Both the position numbers and the translations under genes were made by a program. This document shows positions 1 through 10,480 of a DNA stretch of 22,627 bases, piece after piece; the first letter of the stretch is position 1, and each line of letters begins with the position of its first letter. Location: NCBI GenBank assembly GCA_010014835.2, contig JAAAKB020000027.1, positions 1,360,567 to 1,383,193 on the forward strand, given 5' to 3'. The notes below the pieces were generated by a model that ran no database searches, had not been told where the DNA came from, and saw only the letters and a list, made by a program, of their open reading frames with translations. The DNA comes from Apostichopus leukothele. Its lineage: Eukaryota; Echinodermata; Holothuroidea; Aspidochirotida; Stichopodidae.

Positions 1-97
1 GGGGGTCTTTTTCTATAATTTGTAAGGGGGAAGGAACGGTTACAGTACGGTTCGGGGTGGAGGGGAAGGGGGGGGGGGAGGGGGGGGGGGGGGGGGG
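1..97. repeat. G-rich low-complexity tract
   Basis: The window opens with G5. Between 51 and 97 the strand is almost pure purine, with G11 at 68-78 and G18 at 80-97 separated by a single A. The run can form G-quadruplexes on this strand. A minus-strand open frame crossing it reads as poly-proline and is an artefact of the C run. Confidence 0.85.
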
Positions 98-682
98 TGT
101 ATAACCAACCGTTCCTCAACTGAATGCTCTCCTTGGTAGGTCTCCTGGTTTATCTTCTCCAAAGAAAATACTCCCTCATTCTGACAGGGTGTTGTGAAAT
201 CTCTTTGATTAGAGCAAAAGGTCAAGTTTTAAGGACAAAGGAAACCTCAGAATAAAACCCAGAGGTGTCAATGTGCCCTGTGCTACAGCACTGCAAATAG
301 GATTAGTATTAAAGGAGTGATAAGAGGATGAAGTAACACATATGCTTCTTACAGGCAACAGATGATAGTCTGTCATTTAACAAAGCAGGGTTTGTTGTTA
401 GTAAATAGTTATGATTATTAATTCATAATGATAGTCTGTGATAAAGCAGTCTTAGATTAAAATATGTATTTGCTATAAAGTCTACCAATAAAAGAATGTT
501 CAAACTAGGTCATTTACTGAGTTTTTTTACTAATTAAAGGTTAATTACTGAATAAGTAATCATGGGCCAATCCATTCATTCATCTCTTCAACCTGACAGT
601 TTCACATAAATGCATTTGTCACACAGTAAACAGTAAATTTGAAATGTTCAATTATTATATCTGTGTCCGCGATATTTCAATT

Positions 683-702
683 AAAAAAAAAAAAAAAAAA
701 AA
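683..702. repeat. Poly(A) run, A20
   Basis: Twenty consecutive A residues follow TTTCAATT and precede CCTTGACG. I looked for a direct repeat flanking it and for retrocopy sequence upstream and saw neither, so it is listed only as a homopolymer. Confidence 0.8.
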
Positions 703-2802
703 CCTTGACGGTCATGTAAGTCAATCTAAGGAACTGTATTTTGTAAGTAGAGGAAAATAAAGATTTCGTAAAATTTGTACTTTCCAAAATATCCATCCAT
801 TATCAATACAACAGCTGGTAAGATGTAAAAGCCTGGTGCGGATTTTTTGAATATACAATGGATATATAACACTTGTGTAAATGAGAGTTAGGCCTGCTTG
901 TATTGACTCTGCTGTACACTGGTCATAAATTCAGATTGTAATGGAGAGCGTCATGAATGAACTGTTTGTATTCATGAATAATTATATCATAGAAATGTTT
1001 ACACTCCCTCCTGTGTTGTCTAACCTCTAACTGGGGAGAAATAAAACATTTCTCTGCTGCAGGTGTGTGACAAAACGCATTTGTTTACCAAATTCTCTTC
1101 AGACTTTTGCTACTTAATTGAATGCTTGTTTTAATTGCCTTATAAAATAGATGGCAGTAGTTTAGTTTAGTAGAAAAAAAGGATCAGGAGGGACACTCAA
1201 GTCCCCATCAAGTACCTTATAGGAGAGAAAAAAAACTGAAGACACAAACACTCAGACCCGATTACAATGCTTAAAGTGCTTGTCCAAAGCATTCTTAAAC
1301 CCATAAAGCATTAATAGTAACCAATGGGAGGGAGGGTCAATACGCTGGTCTATTGTTTCTTATATATACTTACCGGGTTTAAATCGTTCACCAGTCTTAA
1401 TTTTATTGCTCCATGCCAGCCATTTTAAAGTCAGTTTCGTTTCCAACAGCCAAAGAGGAAGTTGAAGAAGACAGAAGTTGTATTAAACAAGGAAAATGTT
1501 GAATGCTGCGTATAGTACACCACCCTGTGCTTAATCAATATTACTTCACCTGTACGTCTGACATGCAAGTTTTAGGTTGCTTATCAATGTGAGAGACATG
1601 TATGTACCTACTTTTTTGTTGCCTCCAAAGAACATTTCATCATTCTTGATCAGGCATAATATACTCTGTTGCAAGATACAAAATTTAACATATCGTCTGA
1701 GGCAAACAATTCTGCAATAAGTTTTGATTTTGCCTTAGTTACCTGTTTTCCCCCAAATTTGCTCCCTAATGTATCCTGCCATTGGGAATTGTTTTGGTTA
1801 GGCCAGTGACTAAGACACCATGTTATATGTTAACAGTTATCAATAAATATGTAATATTCCATATCTTTTTTTAAGGCTGGTCTTGTAAACATGCATATTT
1901 TTCAGTGCAGTGAGGTCCTAGGCTCTCAAATTTTGAGGATCATTAAATCGTTCAAGAGAAATTCTGTGCATGAGTCATGTTGGGGTTTTTTGGCCTCAAA
2001 ATGAAGTTAGCCTTTCCAGAGAAGGTGACCATTGAATGGTACAATGATTCCATTGCAATGGGACCATAACAAGAGGCCCAGCCAGGTATAGTCCCAAAGA
2101 AATATTAGGCTCTTGGCATGTAAGCTTGTTTGCCTCACACCAGAAACTGACTTGAATAAAGCAGTCGGGATATTTAACAAATAAATAGATAATGAAGAAG
2201 GAAATAAAAACTTGAAATACATGCATTTACCATTATTAACATTTTAAGTATTTCCCTGTGAATCGTTATGATGCTTTAAATGGAAATATTATTTTGCCTG
2301 TGATCATGACCATTGTAACCTTTATTGCTGAACAATTCAATTCAGTTCAAGAACTTGTGTTTTTTATTTTTGGCAAAATATCCAATCGTTTCACTTTGAC
2401 AAAGAGTCTTGACATTTGCCTCTAGCTTATGATCATATATCCACCTGTACATTACCCTTAACATCTCCTGCACACACTAAAAAGAAGCCTAACAGCCACA
2501 AGTTCTTGTTCTTTTGTTGCCTAGCAACATGATGGAAAAAAAGGCAACTCACATGCAGGTACTTTGTGTTCGATTTGCTTTACAATTCATCCTCCAATTA
2601 AGGTATAGCATACCTGAGGGATATTTCTGTATGCCTAGCATCAAACCATAACATAAATACTCAAATTTCTGATCATAGTACTTTAAGGTGAAATAGCATT
2701 GACCTTAATCGTAGAAAGATTGGTTGAGAATGCAGGGCGTCATAGAAAGATGATTTAATTTCAATTTTCTCTTGTGCATTATTATTTTTATTATTCTTGT
2801 TT

Positions 2803-2828
2803 TCCCTCTCTCTCTCTTTCTTTCTTTT
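2803..2828. repeat. CT-rich microsatellite
   Basis: About 26 bases of pyrimidines begin as CT dinucleotides and pass into TTTC units. No AG acceptor follows closely with an open exon and donor, so this is better read as simple sequence than as a splice tract. Confidence 0.7.
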
Positions 2829-4517
2829 GGCCAGAAAAGTTGAGTTGAATTGATTATTTTGAAATGGTCATGATAATGGTTTTTTTCAAAAACAAATAGA
2901 TGAAGCCATCATATCAAATTGAATGAAAATGAAGACTCAAGGGGTACATTAGGGAGTAATGAAACACTAATATTTGGTAGTCTTTAGAGATGTCACATGG
3001 ATGGATTATATACCAAATATAGAATAGGGATTTGATATTTTATTTTTTATTTTTGTTGTTGATATTTTATTGGTTTTTAAAGTGCAACTTGGAGTCATTC
3101 TAAACTGTTTGGATAATGATGAAAGCCGTCTGAGGCTGATAGTGACAGCAGGTAGAATGTCTTTCACTTTCCTTTCATTTCTTGTTAACTCCATATCTAC
3201 GAGAACATCAATTTTTATGATTATCCTCGGTTTACTGGAGGTTACAACTGTTCATGACAGTGCAAGAAAAAAAGGCAAATTTAAAGAAAAGCAATTCTGA
3301 GTTGTTCTTGAAATGTTTGCACAGTAGTAAGGTTTGCTACTTGCTCTTTCATTTGAAATTCGATAGTTGCTCCGAGATGTTGCTGAACTGATATCCAATT
3401 TTATCGTGATTGTGTGAGCAAAATGCAAAAGCTGCATTTCTGTTGCCATGACAATGGCCTTCAATTGCAAAAATAGTTGTAAACATTAAGAGTAAACGAG
3501 AAGACCATTTGTAGAGAATTTTGTACACCTTTCTCTGAAATCTCTTCTCCGTAAAGGGTCCCTTAGGGAGGTAAGAATCCCTGTCGACATCGATATGTAA
3601 CACGTAATTATAATGAATTTATGTCGAGTATGTACGTAACGTTTCAGAGTGTTAGATGGATTTGTGATATCAGTGTTTTGCAATTTAAAGTAACACAGAA
3701 GAGCACATCAAAACAAATACGAAGCCGTCGTCCCCTTTATAGTCAGCACTACCCAAATTGGAACCCAAAATTAATGGGAGTTTACGATTAACGGCAAGAA
3801 ACTGACTTGATTCGATGGTGAGCAGCAGCATTAGGTTAGCAATAGCATGTTACATTGCAGTAGTCACTGTGTGGGACGTAAATCATATCCTCAAAATGAT
3901 AGTTAGGCCATAAATAATTACTCTTAAATCGACAACTACCATTATGATTGGATCAGCTTACATTAGACATTTCCACTGATTGAAAAATGATCCTGCATGG
4001 CAATGTTTGAAGTGGCAGCAGTTTGAATTACTGCATCGTATCATAAAGGTAAAGACCGTCATGAATATTCATGTCCTGGAAGGAAATAAACCATCTTTTC
4101 TTGCGAAAGGTATCACAGATAATTAGCAGATGACATGAGAGATTAATACAGCCATACATTGCTGCATATTAGCTGAGATTAGCGTGATAACTTTTACAAG
4201 GGGTAATATTCTTCTACGGCAAATGTTTACAAGTGTATATGCAAGTTGGCATTGTGCATAAAGATGAATTATATTTCTTTGGGCTGCCTGTAGAATGATT
4301 TTCAATATAATCAGAAAGCACAGATGGTATAAGTGCTGTGCTGCTAAGAGTATACAGTTTGTATAGATGTTAATAATTTTAGGCTTTCTGTGATAATAAA
4401 CTCTTTATGTGAGCACTACAATATTTTGTTTATACAAACCCCCATGCTTGGATTACCAATAGTTGACTTGTTTACATTTTATAGTGGCAAATTTGTTGAA
4501 GTAGGATCTACAGTTTT

Positions 4518-5116
4518 GAGAAGTGTACACATAGTTGCTTATGAGAAGTCTACACATTTAACTGTGAGAAGTGTACACATAGTTAGCTGTGAGAAGTATA
4601 CACATAGTTAGCTGTAAGAAGTATACACATAGTTAGCTGTGAGAAGTATGCACATAAGTTGCCTATGGGAAGTGTACACATAGTTAGCTGTGAGAAGTAT
4701 ACACATAGTTAGCTGTGAGAAGTGTACACATAGTTAGCTGTGAGAAGTATACACATAGTTAGTTGTGAAAAGTGTACACATAGTTAGCTGTGAGAAGTGT
4801 ACACATAGTTATCTGTGAGAAGTGTGCACATAGTTAGCTGAGAGAAGTGTACACATAGTAAGCTGTGAGAAGTGTACACGTAGTTGCCTTTGAGAAGTGT
4901 ACACATAGTTAGCTGTGAGAAGTGTACGCATAGTTATCTGTGAGAAGTGTGCACATAGTTAGCTGAGAGAAGTGTACACATAGTAAGCTGTGAGAAGTGT
5001 ACACATAGTTGCCTATGAGAAGTGTACACATAGTTGCCTTTGAGAAGTGTACACATAGTTAGCTGTGAGAGGTGTACACATTTTTAGCTGTGAGAGGTGT
5101 ACACATAGTTGCCTAT
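4518..5116. repeat. 25-bp minisatellite, 24 copies, with 125-bp higher-order period
   Basis: Units begin GAGAAGTGTACACATAG and end in variants of TTAGCTGT, TTGCCTAT, TTATCTGT or TAAGCTGT. Unit starts fall every 25 bp from 4692 to 5092. The first seven units are slightly irregular: one is 23 bp and one is 26 bp. Most units carry the 8-bp palindrome GTGTACAC, or GTATACAC or GTGTGCAC in place of it. The five-unit block 4792-4916 repeats at 4917-5041 with about six differences in 125 bp, a recent block duplication. The unit length is not a multiple of three and stops appear in all frames, so it is not coding. Confidence 0.95.
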
Positions 5117-5716
5117 GATATCTGAGCAAGTATCAAACATGTCCTGTTATATGTTATATTAGAATTGAGTGAAATATTCTACAGTATGTTATTTCATTTC
5201 AGTTTGTGTATATAAAGGGGTCAGCAAGAAATCAGACCTTTGAGTCATCATTGCTTTTGTCCCAAATAAACACTTTAAAGAAGATTTGTATGTTGCTTAC
5301 TGTCTTAAATCTTACTATGAAACATTGTACTGGAAACCCATTCCTGAATACTGCACCTGCAGAATTGAGTGTGAGCTGTCTGTTTCAAATTGAGAGCTGC
5401 CACATACGCAACTCTGGTTAGTTTCAAATTGTGACATGAATGTTTGGCAAAGTTGACAGCGGTTTAAGTCAAATCCCCTGCCACAGCTTTTGATTGTTCA
5501 GTGTTTTAAGTGTTGACAATTTGCTCCTGCAATCAATTCATTTATCTTTCAGGAGAGTTACCCCCATATAGCAGATCAAACATACTTTATAAAGAAATAG
5601 AACCTTGGGATTCTTTCATAGTCTCATTATTTTATAAAAGAACATTTTTCCTCATCTACTGAAAAACAAAGACACAACTTTTTAATAGTTCTACTTGAAC
5701 AAGGCTTTCAATTTTT
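5117..5716. other. Intronic spacer with one exon-like open stretch
   Basis: The region is AT-rich. A good acceptor-like sequence (TTTCATTTCAG, ending at 5202) is followed by a frame that stays open to a possible donor, CTG|GTTAGT, after 5416. The stretch would end in phase 1, which cannot join directly to the phase 0 start of the exon at 11305. Its translation resembles no RRM or other domain I know. I read it as chance, with modest doubt. Confidence 0.4.
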
Positions 5717-5744
5717 TGATTCCTTGACGGAGGCAAAAGGAATC
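5717..5744. other. Short inverted repeat at left edge of the 147-bp repeat
   Basis: GATTCCTT at 5718-5725 and AAGGAATC at 5737-5744 form an 8-bp stem with an 11-nt loop just before a TG/TATG-rich stretch and the first 147-bp unit. It may mark the end of the mobile or dispersed unit that carries the repeats. A single 8-bp stem is weak evidence. Confidence 0.35.
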
Positions 5745-5788
5745 TATGCGATGTGTGTATGTGTATGTATATGTATGTGACACTTGTT

Positions 5789-6375
5789 TGTAAACACGGT
5801 AACTGAAAAAGTTCATGGTGGATTAACGTCATACTTGGTGTTTGGATCGGTCTGATGGAGTATGAGAAGCCTGTAGTTTTCTGTGAACTTCAATGATCAT
5901 TTGGGTCAACAGAGGTCAAAGTCTAAAAACATTGTAAACACGATAACTCAAAAAGTACATCTTTGTTGAACTTCATTCATGGTATGCATGCATATTCAGC
6001 TTGTTCAGTACAAGAACACTATTGAATTGGTGGAGGTCAAAGGTCATTTGCGGTCAACATTTAAATGAAAGTCTGGAAATCTTGTAAACACGATAACACA
6101 AACAGTACATCTTACATGAACTTCGTACATAGTATGTAGATCCAGCTTGGTGGGTGCAAAAATCCAATTGAAATTGATAGAGGTTAGAGGTCACATGATG
6201 TCAACATGCATCAAAGTCGGAAACCCTTTTAAACATGATAACTCCAAAATTAAAGCTACAATTAAGTTGTGAATTCTCTAGTCCTTGATTTTCATTTGGT
6301 GAACATAGTTTGGTCAAAGTCAGTTCAGTTTAGTTCTGAAAAGGGGCTCTATAGGTCTTCAACTTCATTTGTTCT
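5789..6375. repeat. Diverged tandem repeat of about 147 bp, about 4 units
   Basis: Matching unit starts are at 5789, 5933, 6083 and about 6229, spaced 144, 150 and 146 bp. The first three begin TGTAAACACGRTAAC and the fourth is a worn copy. Shared internal blocks include GAACTTC near the middle and GGTCAA, GTCAACA and AAGTC near the end. The family looks like a dispersed invertebrate intergenic or intronic repeat, but I could not search for it. The last unit fades out between about 6320 and 6375. The units carry forkhead-like, GATA-like and nuclear-receptor-like motifs, described in the findings. Confidence 0.8.
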
Positions 6376-6799
6376 TTCTCAATATTGAAAAATTTTGGTT
6401 TAAAATTCTATAATGTAAAGTCCTAAATGAGTGAACGACATGGTTGATGGCATGGAAGATGAAGGGATTTCTACAAATCTTTCCTGGTTCTCACTTAATT
6501 CTTGGACAAGTTTATCTCACTTGCTCTACATTAGTCAGATAGTTACAATATTTTAAATTTTGAGCCTAATTGTATGGCAAGGAATCACAAAGCTAACTGG
6601 ATTTCTGGTTCCATTTCCCCCTGCTTTTCTATGTTTAGGGATAGTATAAATATCTAGTAAAAGTCTACAAGGATGTGAAAGATTGGTGATATACACGCAA
6701 TGTTTCATTACACAACTTATAAGGAACACGTGAATCTTGTTAAGTTACATTAAGTTTCTTGCATTTATGGGACACAATTGTTTTCTTCCCAAAGATATT

Positions 6800-7228
6800 T
6801 CATTTTTCATTTTCTTCTTGGGCAACAACTGTCATTACTACGCAAATTGAATAGAATTTTTTTGAGGGAATGTCCCAAGAAAAAGCATCTTTGACATGCT
6901 GGAAAATATGTTCCATTAAGTTGACTGGCTCTAGTCTTCTGATCTGGCAGGATAATTGAAAATCAAAATTGAACTTGCCAAAGTTGATTTCAGTCTTCAT
7001 TGATTCATAACCATGACATATCACTATAGCCTTGAGTTGAATGGCAAGATACATTTTTCTCTTTTCCGTCTTCGAGAACCTTTCAAGTCTTTGCAACTGC
7101 TTTTGAATTTGTTGTCTTTTCTTGAAACATTTGTTAAGAATCATGATGAAATTGATCCATGGAAGTAGTTGAGAAATTTGATCTTTGAAAGATGAAAGAT
7201 GAAGTAGAAAATATGGCATATGATACAA
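6800..7228 (-). other. Unrecognised 142-codon open frame, longest in the window
   Basis: The frame opens with TTG; the first ATG is the fourth codon. It ends in TGA. The translation has a basic, glutamine-rich stretch (KKRQQIQKQLQRLER, about residues 36-50) that could form a short helix or coiled coil, followed by a segment containing CHGYESMK and FNFDFQLSCQ. I do not recognise a family. No good acceptor or donor bounds it, and no promoter is visible. By rough calculation an AT-rich window of this size gives a frame this long about once in five or six tries, so chance is a real option. Alternatives are a worn gene copy or an exon of a nested minus-strand gene. Confidence 0.15.
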
Positions 7229-7419
7229 TGGATATACAATATGTATTTACTTAAGCACTGTATGTCGTAGTAATATGTTCTATCTTTTCCTTGTAATGTT
7301 TTGGGAGCTACTGTTTCAGGTTTAAAGTCATAAATTCTCTCATCACAGGAGATTTTGACCCTTGTATGTACTATTTTGCAAGATCATGGCAAACCAAAAT
7401 TTTGGTAGAGACTAACAAG

Positions 7420-7668
7420 TTACGTTTGGGAAAGGACAAAATTCTTGATGCTAATCTCAGTTTGTTCCGTAATAGCAGTCTCATTGTTAAAATAGTTATA
7501 AACATAACAAAGGAAGAATAAGACCAGACAGTGTACAGTCAATTTCATGTTCATAATGACTTCATGAGAATCGTAACATCTGAAGCATGTCTCCTTCCCT
7601 ACTAGTTTATTCTTATTTCTTTTAAATGACTTGTATTTATGTGCAATCATTGCATACTTTACTACCAT
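7420..7668 (-). other. Minus-strand open frame with an internal signal-peptide-like stretch
   Basis: The frame is 82 codons. From an internal methionine it reads MNMKLTVHCLVLFFLCYVYN, a basic start plus a hydrophobic core that resembles a secretion signal, and it stops about 24 residues later. No donor of good quality closes it (AAC|GTAACT is weak), and no matching downstream exon was found. Hydrophobic stretches are common in translated AT-rich DNA, so this is listed only because it lies next to the longer minus-strand frame at 6800-7228. Confidence 0.1.
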
Positions 7669-8099
7669 CAGTGCATGGGAAAATTTGCATTGCCGAGATT
7701 TCTTGTGATTTGCATAAGTTTAGTGGTTGTTTTAGAATAATATAATTTTTGTTTTGTTTTGAGTAATTGTTATTTCATACCAAGATGTGCCAAGTTGTTA
7801 CCTTCTACTCAAGCTCAGTCAGGTGCAGTCACACTTCTCTACAGATCCTTATCCTTAAATGACTTCGATTAAGTTTACGAAATAAATGTCATGAAACATG
7901 GCTCAAGGACGCACCGGCTACTTGAGTTGGTGATTTTTGAAATGCCTCAGCCTTCATTTCCCTGGCCATTAAAAGTGTAAATTTTTATAACATTAGTGGT
8001 TCAAATATACCTTTTTGATACGAACCAAATTACAGTGGCATTAAAATTAATGACCTCCCTTCATTAAACCCAATGATTATTGAGTCTATAGAGTGTTAG

Positions 8100-8720
8100 C
8101 TCGATCATACCGGTGCAATTTATGCAGTTACTCCCGAGTGAAAGCATATCTCTGGGAAATTAAACCATTGCTTTTGGCACTTAAGCTGCAGCCTTTGTAC
8201 TGTCGGTAGTTAAACCAATTAATATTTTGGCATGTTATTTTTCAGCGATACACCTCCTATTTGCCCTGCGATTGCTACATGTGCATTCCTTGTAGGCTTT
8301 TTAAATTAATTCAAGGCCCTTTGCTTGGTTTTTGTTTATATGAATCGCCTGTAGCCCTTGGAACGCTCAAAGTACAGTGGAAGGACAGCATTGATAGGGT
8401 TCCCATATTATGTGTGAAGGCATTAAGTGTGAGAGTGCGTGCAAGCAGTGAAGCTTGAGCAGGCTGCTGTCAAGAGCATTGCACTTTTTAATTTCTTGGT
8501 CAACGACATTTTACGATGAATCTAGAGTGTTTCATGGAATGTCGAGCCTGTACTGATGAGCTGTTTGAAGCCGACTTCACCTGGTGTGAAAGTGGACTGC
8601 TGCATGGGTGTAGGAGGATGTACCAGCCCTGTATGTTAATTGTAGTATCTCCCCGTACTCGGACCGCAGTAAATTAATACTTGGGGATTTGTGGTCGTGA
8701 GTCAAGTCTATTAAACTGCA
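8100..8720. other. Higher-complexity intronic block, possible conserved regulatory DNA
   Basis: Judged by eye, this stretch is less AT-rich than its surroundings and free of simple repeats. It holds several TTAATT homeodomain-core sites (near 8217, 8312 and 8673). A 65-codon frame (8261-8458, +) spans part of it after a TTTTTCAG acceptor-like site, but it has no recognised domain and no clear donor. Regulatory function is an inference; no alignment was possible. Confidence 0.25.
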
Positions 8721-9999
8721 GTTAACTGCATGTGGTCTTAAGTTAACATAGATATCTTACAGTAGTATTAGCTGTGATATAATTGGCTATTACATCTGTC
8801 TGTTTACTCTAATGCTGTCTATGATATATAAATTATACAACTGTACTTATAGTTTTAACTGAAACAGAATGTTGGTAACATGACTCAATTTGTGTGTGTG
8901 TGTGTGTGAGAGACTATGTTTTTTTTTCTTTTGTTATTGATATATATATATGTAGTACTGAAATCTCTGTGTTTCTAAGTATAATTTTGCACATGAATGG
9001 CCATCGGCGAGGGACGCTGCCTTGTTTGTTTACTCAACGAGGGAGCATCGTCGCTAGTTCAAGGGTGTCAGAGTGTTTACAAACAGAATCTGGCAAGCTG
9101 CAAATGTAGTGTTTTATTGAGTAGAATGCAATTTGATTGGCTGACTGGATCAGGTGTTACAGTATTCAGTCATTAATATTGCATTTTATTTGGAAGTTGA
9201 TGTGCACTTTTGTATTGATTATACAGTAGTACCATCTTCAAAAAAATTAAACACATTTAGGTTTCTGCATGCATGCAGTGATATCACACCTAAAGATAAG
9301 ATTTGATTTTGGTGTTTGATTCCAAAATGGTATTGTTCACTTATGTAATATTACTTTAAGTTTTGCAATTGTGAAGACTGATGGAAATAGAAAATTTAGA
9401 AAATAGTAGTTAAAATCAATTTAATTATTATATTTAACTAAATAAAGTGATCTAGGCTACTGCATTGTGAATTTAAGTAATATTCAGAAATTAAGACAAT
9501 TTGAATTGTACAAAACAGCAAAATTGGCTAGATACATGTACATTTCTCATAGTGATGATTCTGATGACATGACTTACCACTAGTTGGATGTATTATTATA
9601 TTTTAGCTAAGTACCTGATCAGGTAAAACAAGCAATTACTCATTTTCAGTTTTTCATACTACTTAATCTATTATAAATTGAAGTACAGTACTTAATCTGT
9701 AAAAGTGATTGATAAAAGTGATTCAACTGTGGAATACATCAGAATGAGGGATATAGTTTTAAAGTAGACTATAAACACGATGCAGACAAAACCAAATGGC
9801 AGAATTTCATGTTGGATAAATTAGCTTCATGTAGGTCACACATCCCCCTTTGTATGACATTGTCTCCCCCCTCCCCCCTCTTTCCCCTGCTACAGTGTGT
9901 TACTCCCATCTTTCCAATTAATGTTCACCCCCCCCTTTTCACTAGTAGTGTTTAGCTATGAATGTTCCCTGCCATTTTATCTTTCATCATGGGCTCCAT
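8721..9999. other. AT-rich spacer with microsatellites and C runs
   Basis: It contains a TG repeat at 8890-8908, a TA repeat at about 8939-8952, a perfect 14-bp palindrome CTGCATGCATGCAG at 9265-9278, and C runs at 9866-9878 and 9928-9935. I see nothing gene-like. Confidence 0.6.
8890..8908. repeat. TG dinucleotide microsatellite
   Basis: About nine TG units in a row, closely followed by T-rich sequence and a short TA repeat at about 8939-8952. Confidence 0.85.
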
Positions 10000-10480
10000 C
10001 TAGCTTCAATCGTAGCACGGATTGATCGAGCAGTTGAGAAAGAGCTTATCGGAGAATATTTCAGCATTGTCAGTAATTCAGCACCTTGGCCTATTTTTCA
10101 TGCTGGAACCGTAGATTGTTAGGCATAAAGATTCACGTTCTCTGGCTATTTGTGTAATGCCCCTTGGGTACCTTAGAAGGGATCCTTTTGCAGTCACATG
10201 GATAGACAACGCCACGTTAAAACCGAATGCTATGTCCCTGCACGGGAATTTTATTCCTCATTTAGTGCCGCCAATTCTTGACAGGGCTTTACTTGAAGAA
10301 ATTGGGTCATATTCTTTTACTCGCAATTTCAATTTGCATATATTATCACCAAATTTCCGTCCTAGGTGATGGTGGTGCGCTACTTGTTGTCGAGACCAAG
10401 AGACACCTAAGCTGTTTATTTCAAATTTGATGTCAGTGTTAGGATAACTCATGTTCTGGCTTCTAAGAAACTTTTCTAGT
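10000..10480. other. Higher-complexity intronic block with exon-like stretch
   Basis: This block is free of simple repeats and looks less AT-rich than its flanks. Inside it, CCTTTTGCAG (ending 10193) and CCTAG|GTGATG (cut after 10365) would bound a 172-nt open stretch in the + frame that also holds WIDNATLKPNAM. It would end in phase 2 and cannot join directly to the phase 0 start at 11305, and it resembles no RRM sequence. An octamer-like ATTTGCAT lies near 10332. It could be an alternative or cryptic exon, conserved enhancer DNA, or chance. Confidence 0.25.

Larger units (their letters stand above)
98..4517. other. AT-rich intronic spacer, no gene recognised
   Basis: I read this as intron 5' of the Musashi-like exon. 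It contains an A20 run at 683-702, which has no flanking target duplication that would mark a retrocopy, and a CT-rich run at 2803-2828. Overlapping short open frames on both strands at 3006-3683 have no recognisable domain or convincing splice sites. A perfect 14-bp palindrome lies at 4060-4073. I see no promoter, RNA gene or transposon. Confidence 0.6.
6376..8099. other. AT-rich intronic spacer
   Basis: No gene was recognised on the + strand. On the minus strand a 142-codon open frame (6800-7228) and a shorter one (7420-7668) are described separately. Two ATTTGCAT octamer-like sites lie near 7684 and 7707. I see no repeats of note. Confidence 0.5.

Noticed and set aside
40-225. Minus-strand open frame with a poly-proline stretch
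   Set aside because: The proline run is only the translation of the poly(C) complement of the G-rich tract; there is no domain and no gene context.
683-702. A20 run as the tail of a retrocopy or SINE
   Set aside because: No target-site duplication, RNA polymerase III box or recognisable body was found upstream.
1450-1493. Open stretch after CCAACAG reading PKRKLKKTEVVLNK, like a nuclear localisation signal
   Set aside because: The acceptor has a poor pyrimidine tract and the stretch ends in AAGGAAAAT with no usable GT donor.
3252-3603. Overlapping minus-strand frames with AIVMATE, which faintly resembles AIVICHGYE in the frame at 6800-7228
   Set aside because: The shared stretch is too short and gapped to be shown as homology without an alignment score.
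5203-5416. Exon-like stretch after TTTCATTTCAG
   Set aside because: It ends in phase 1, so it cannot join the phase 0 exon at 11305; its translation resembles no RRM, and acceptor-like sites are common in AT-rich introns.
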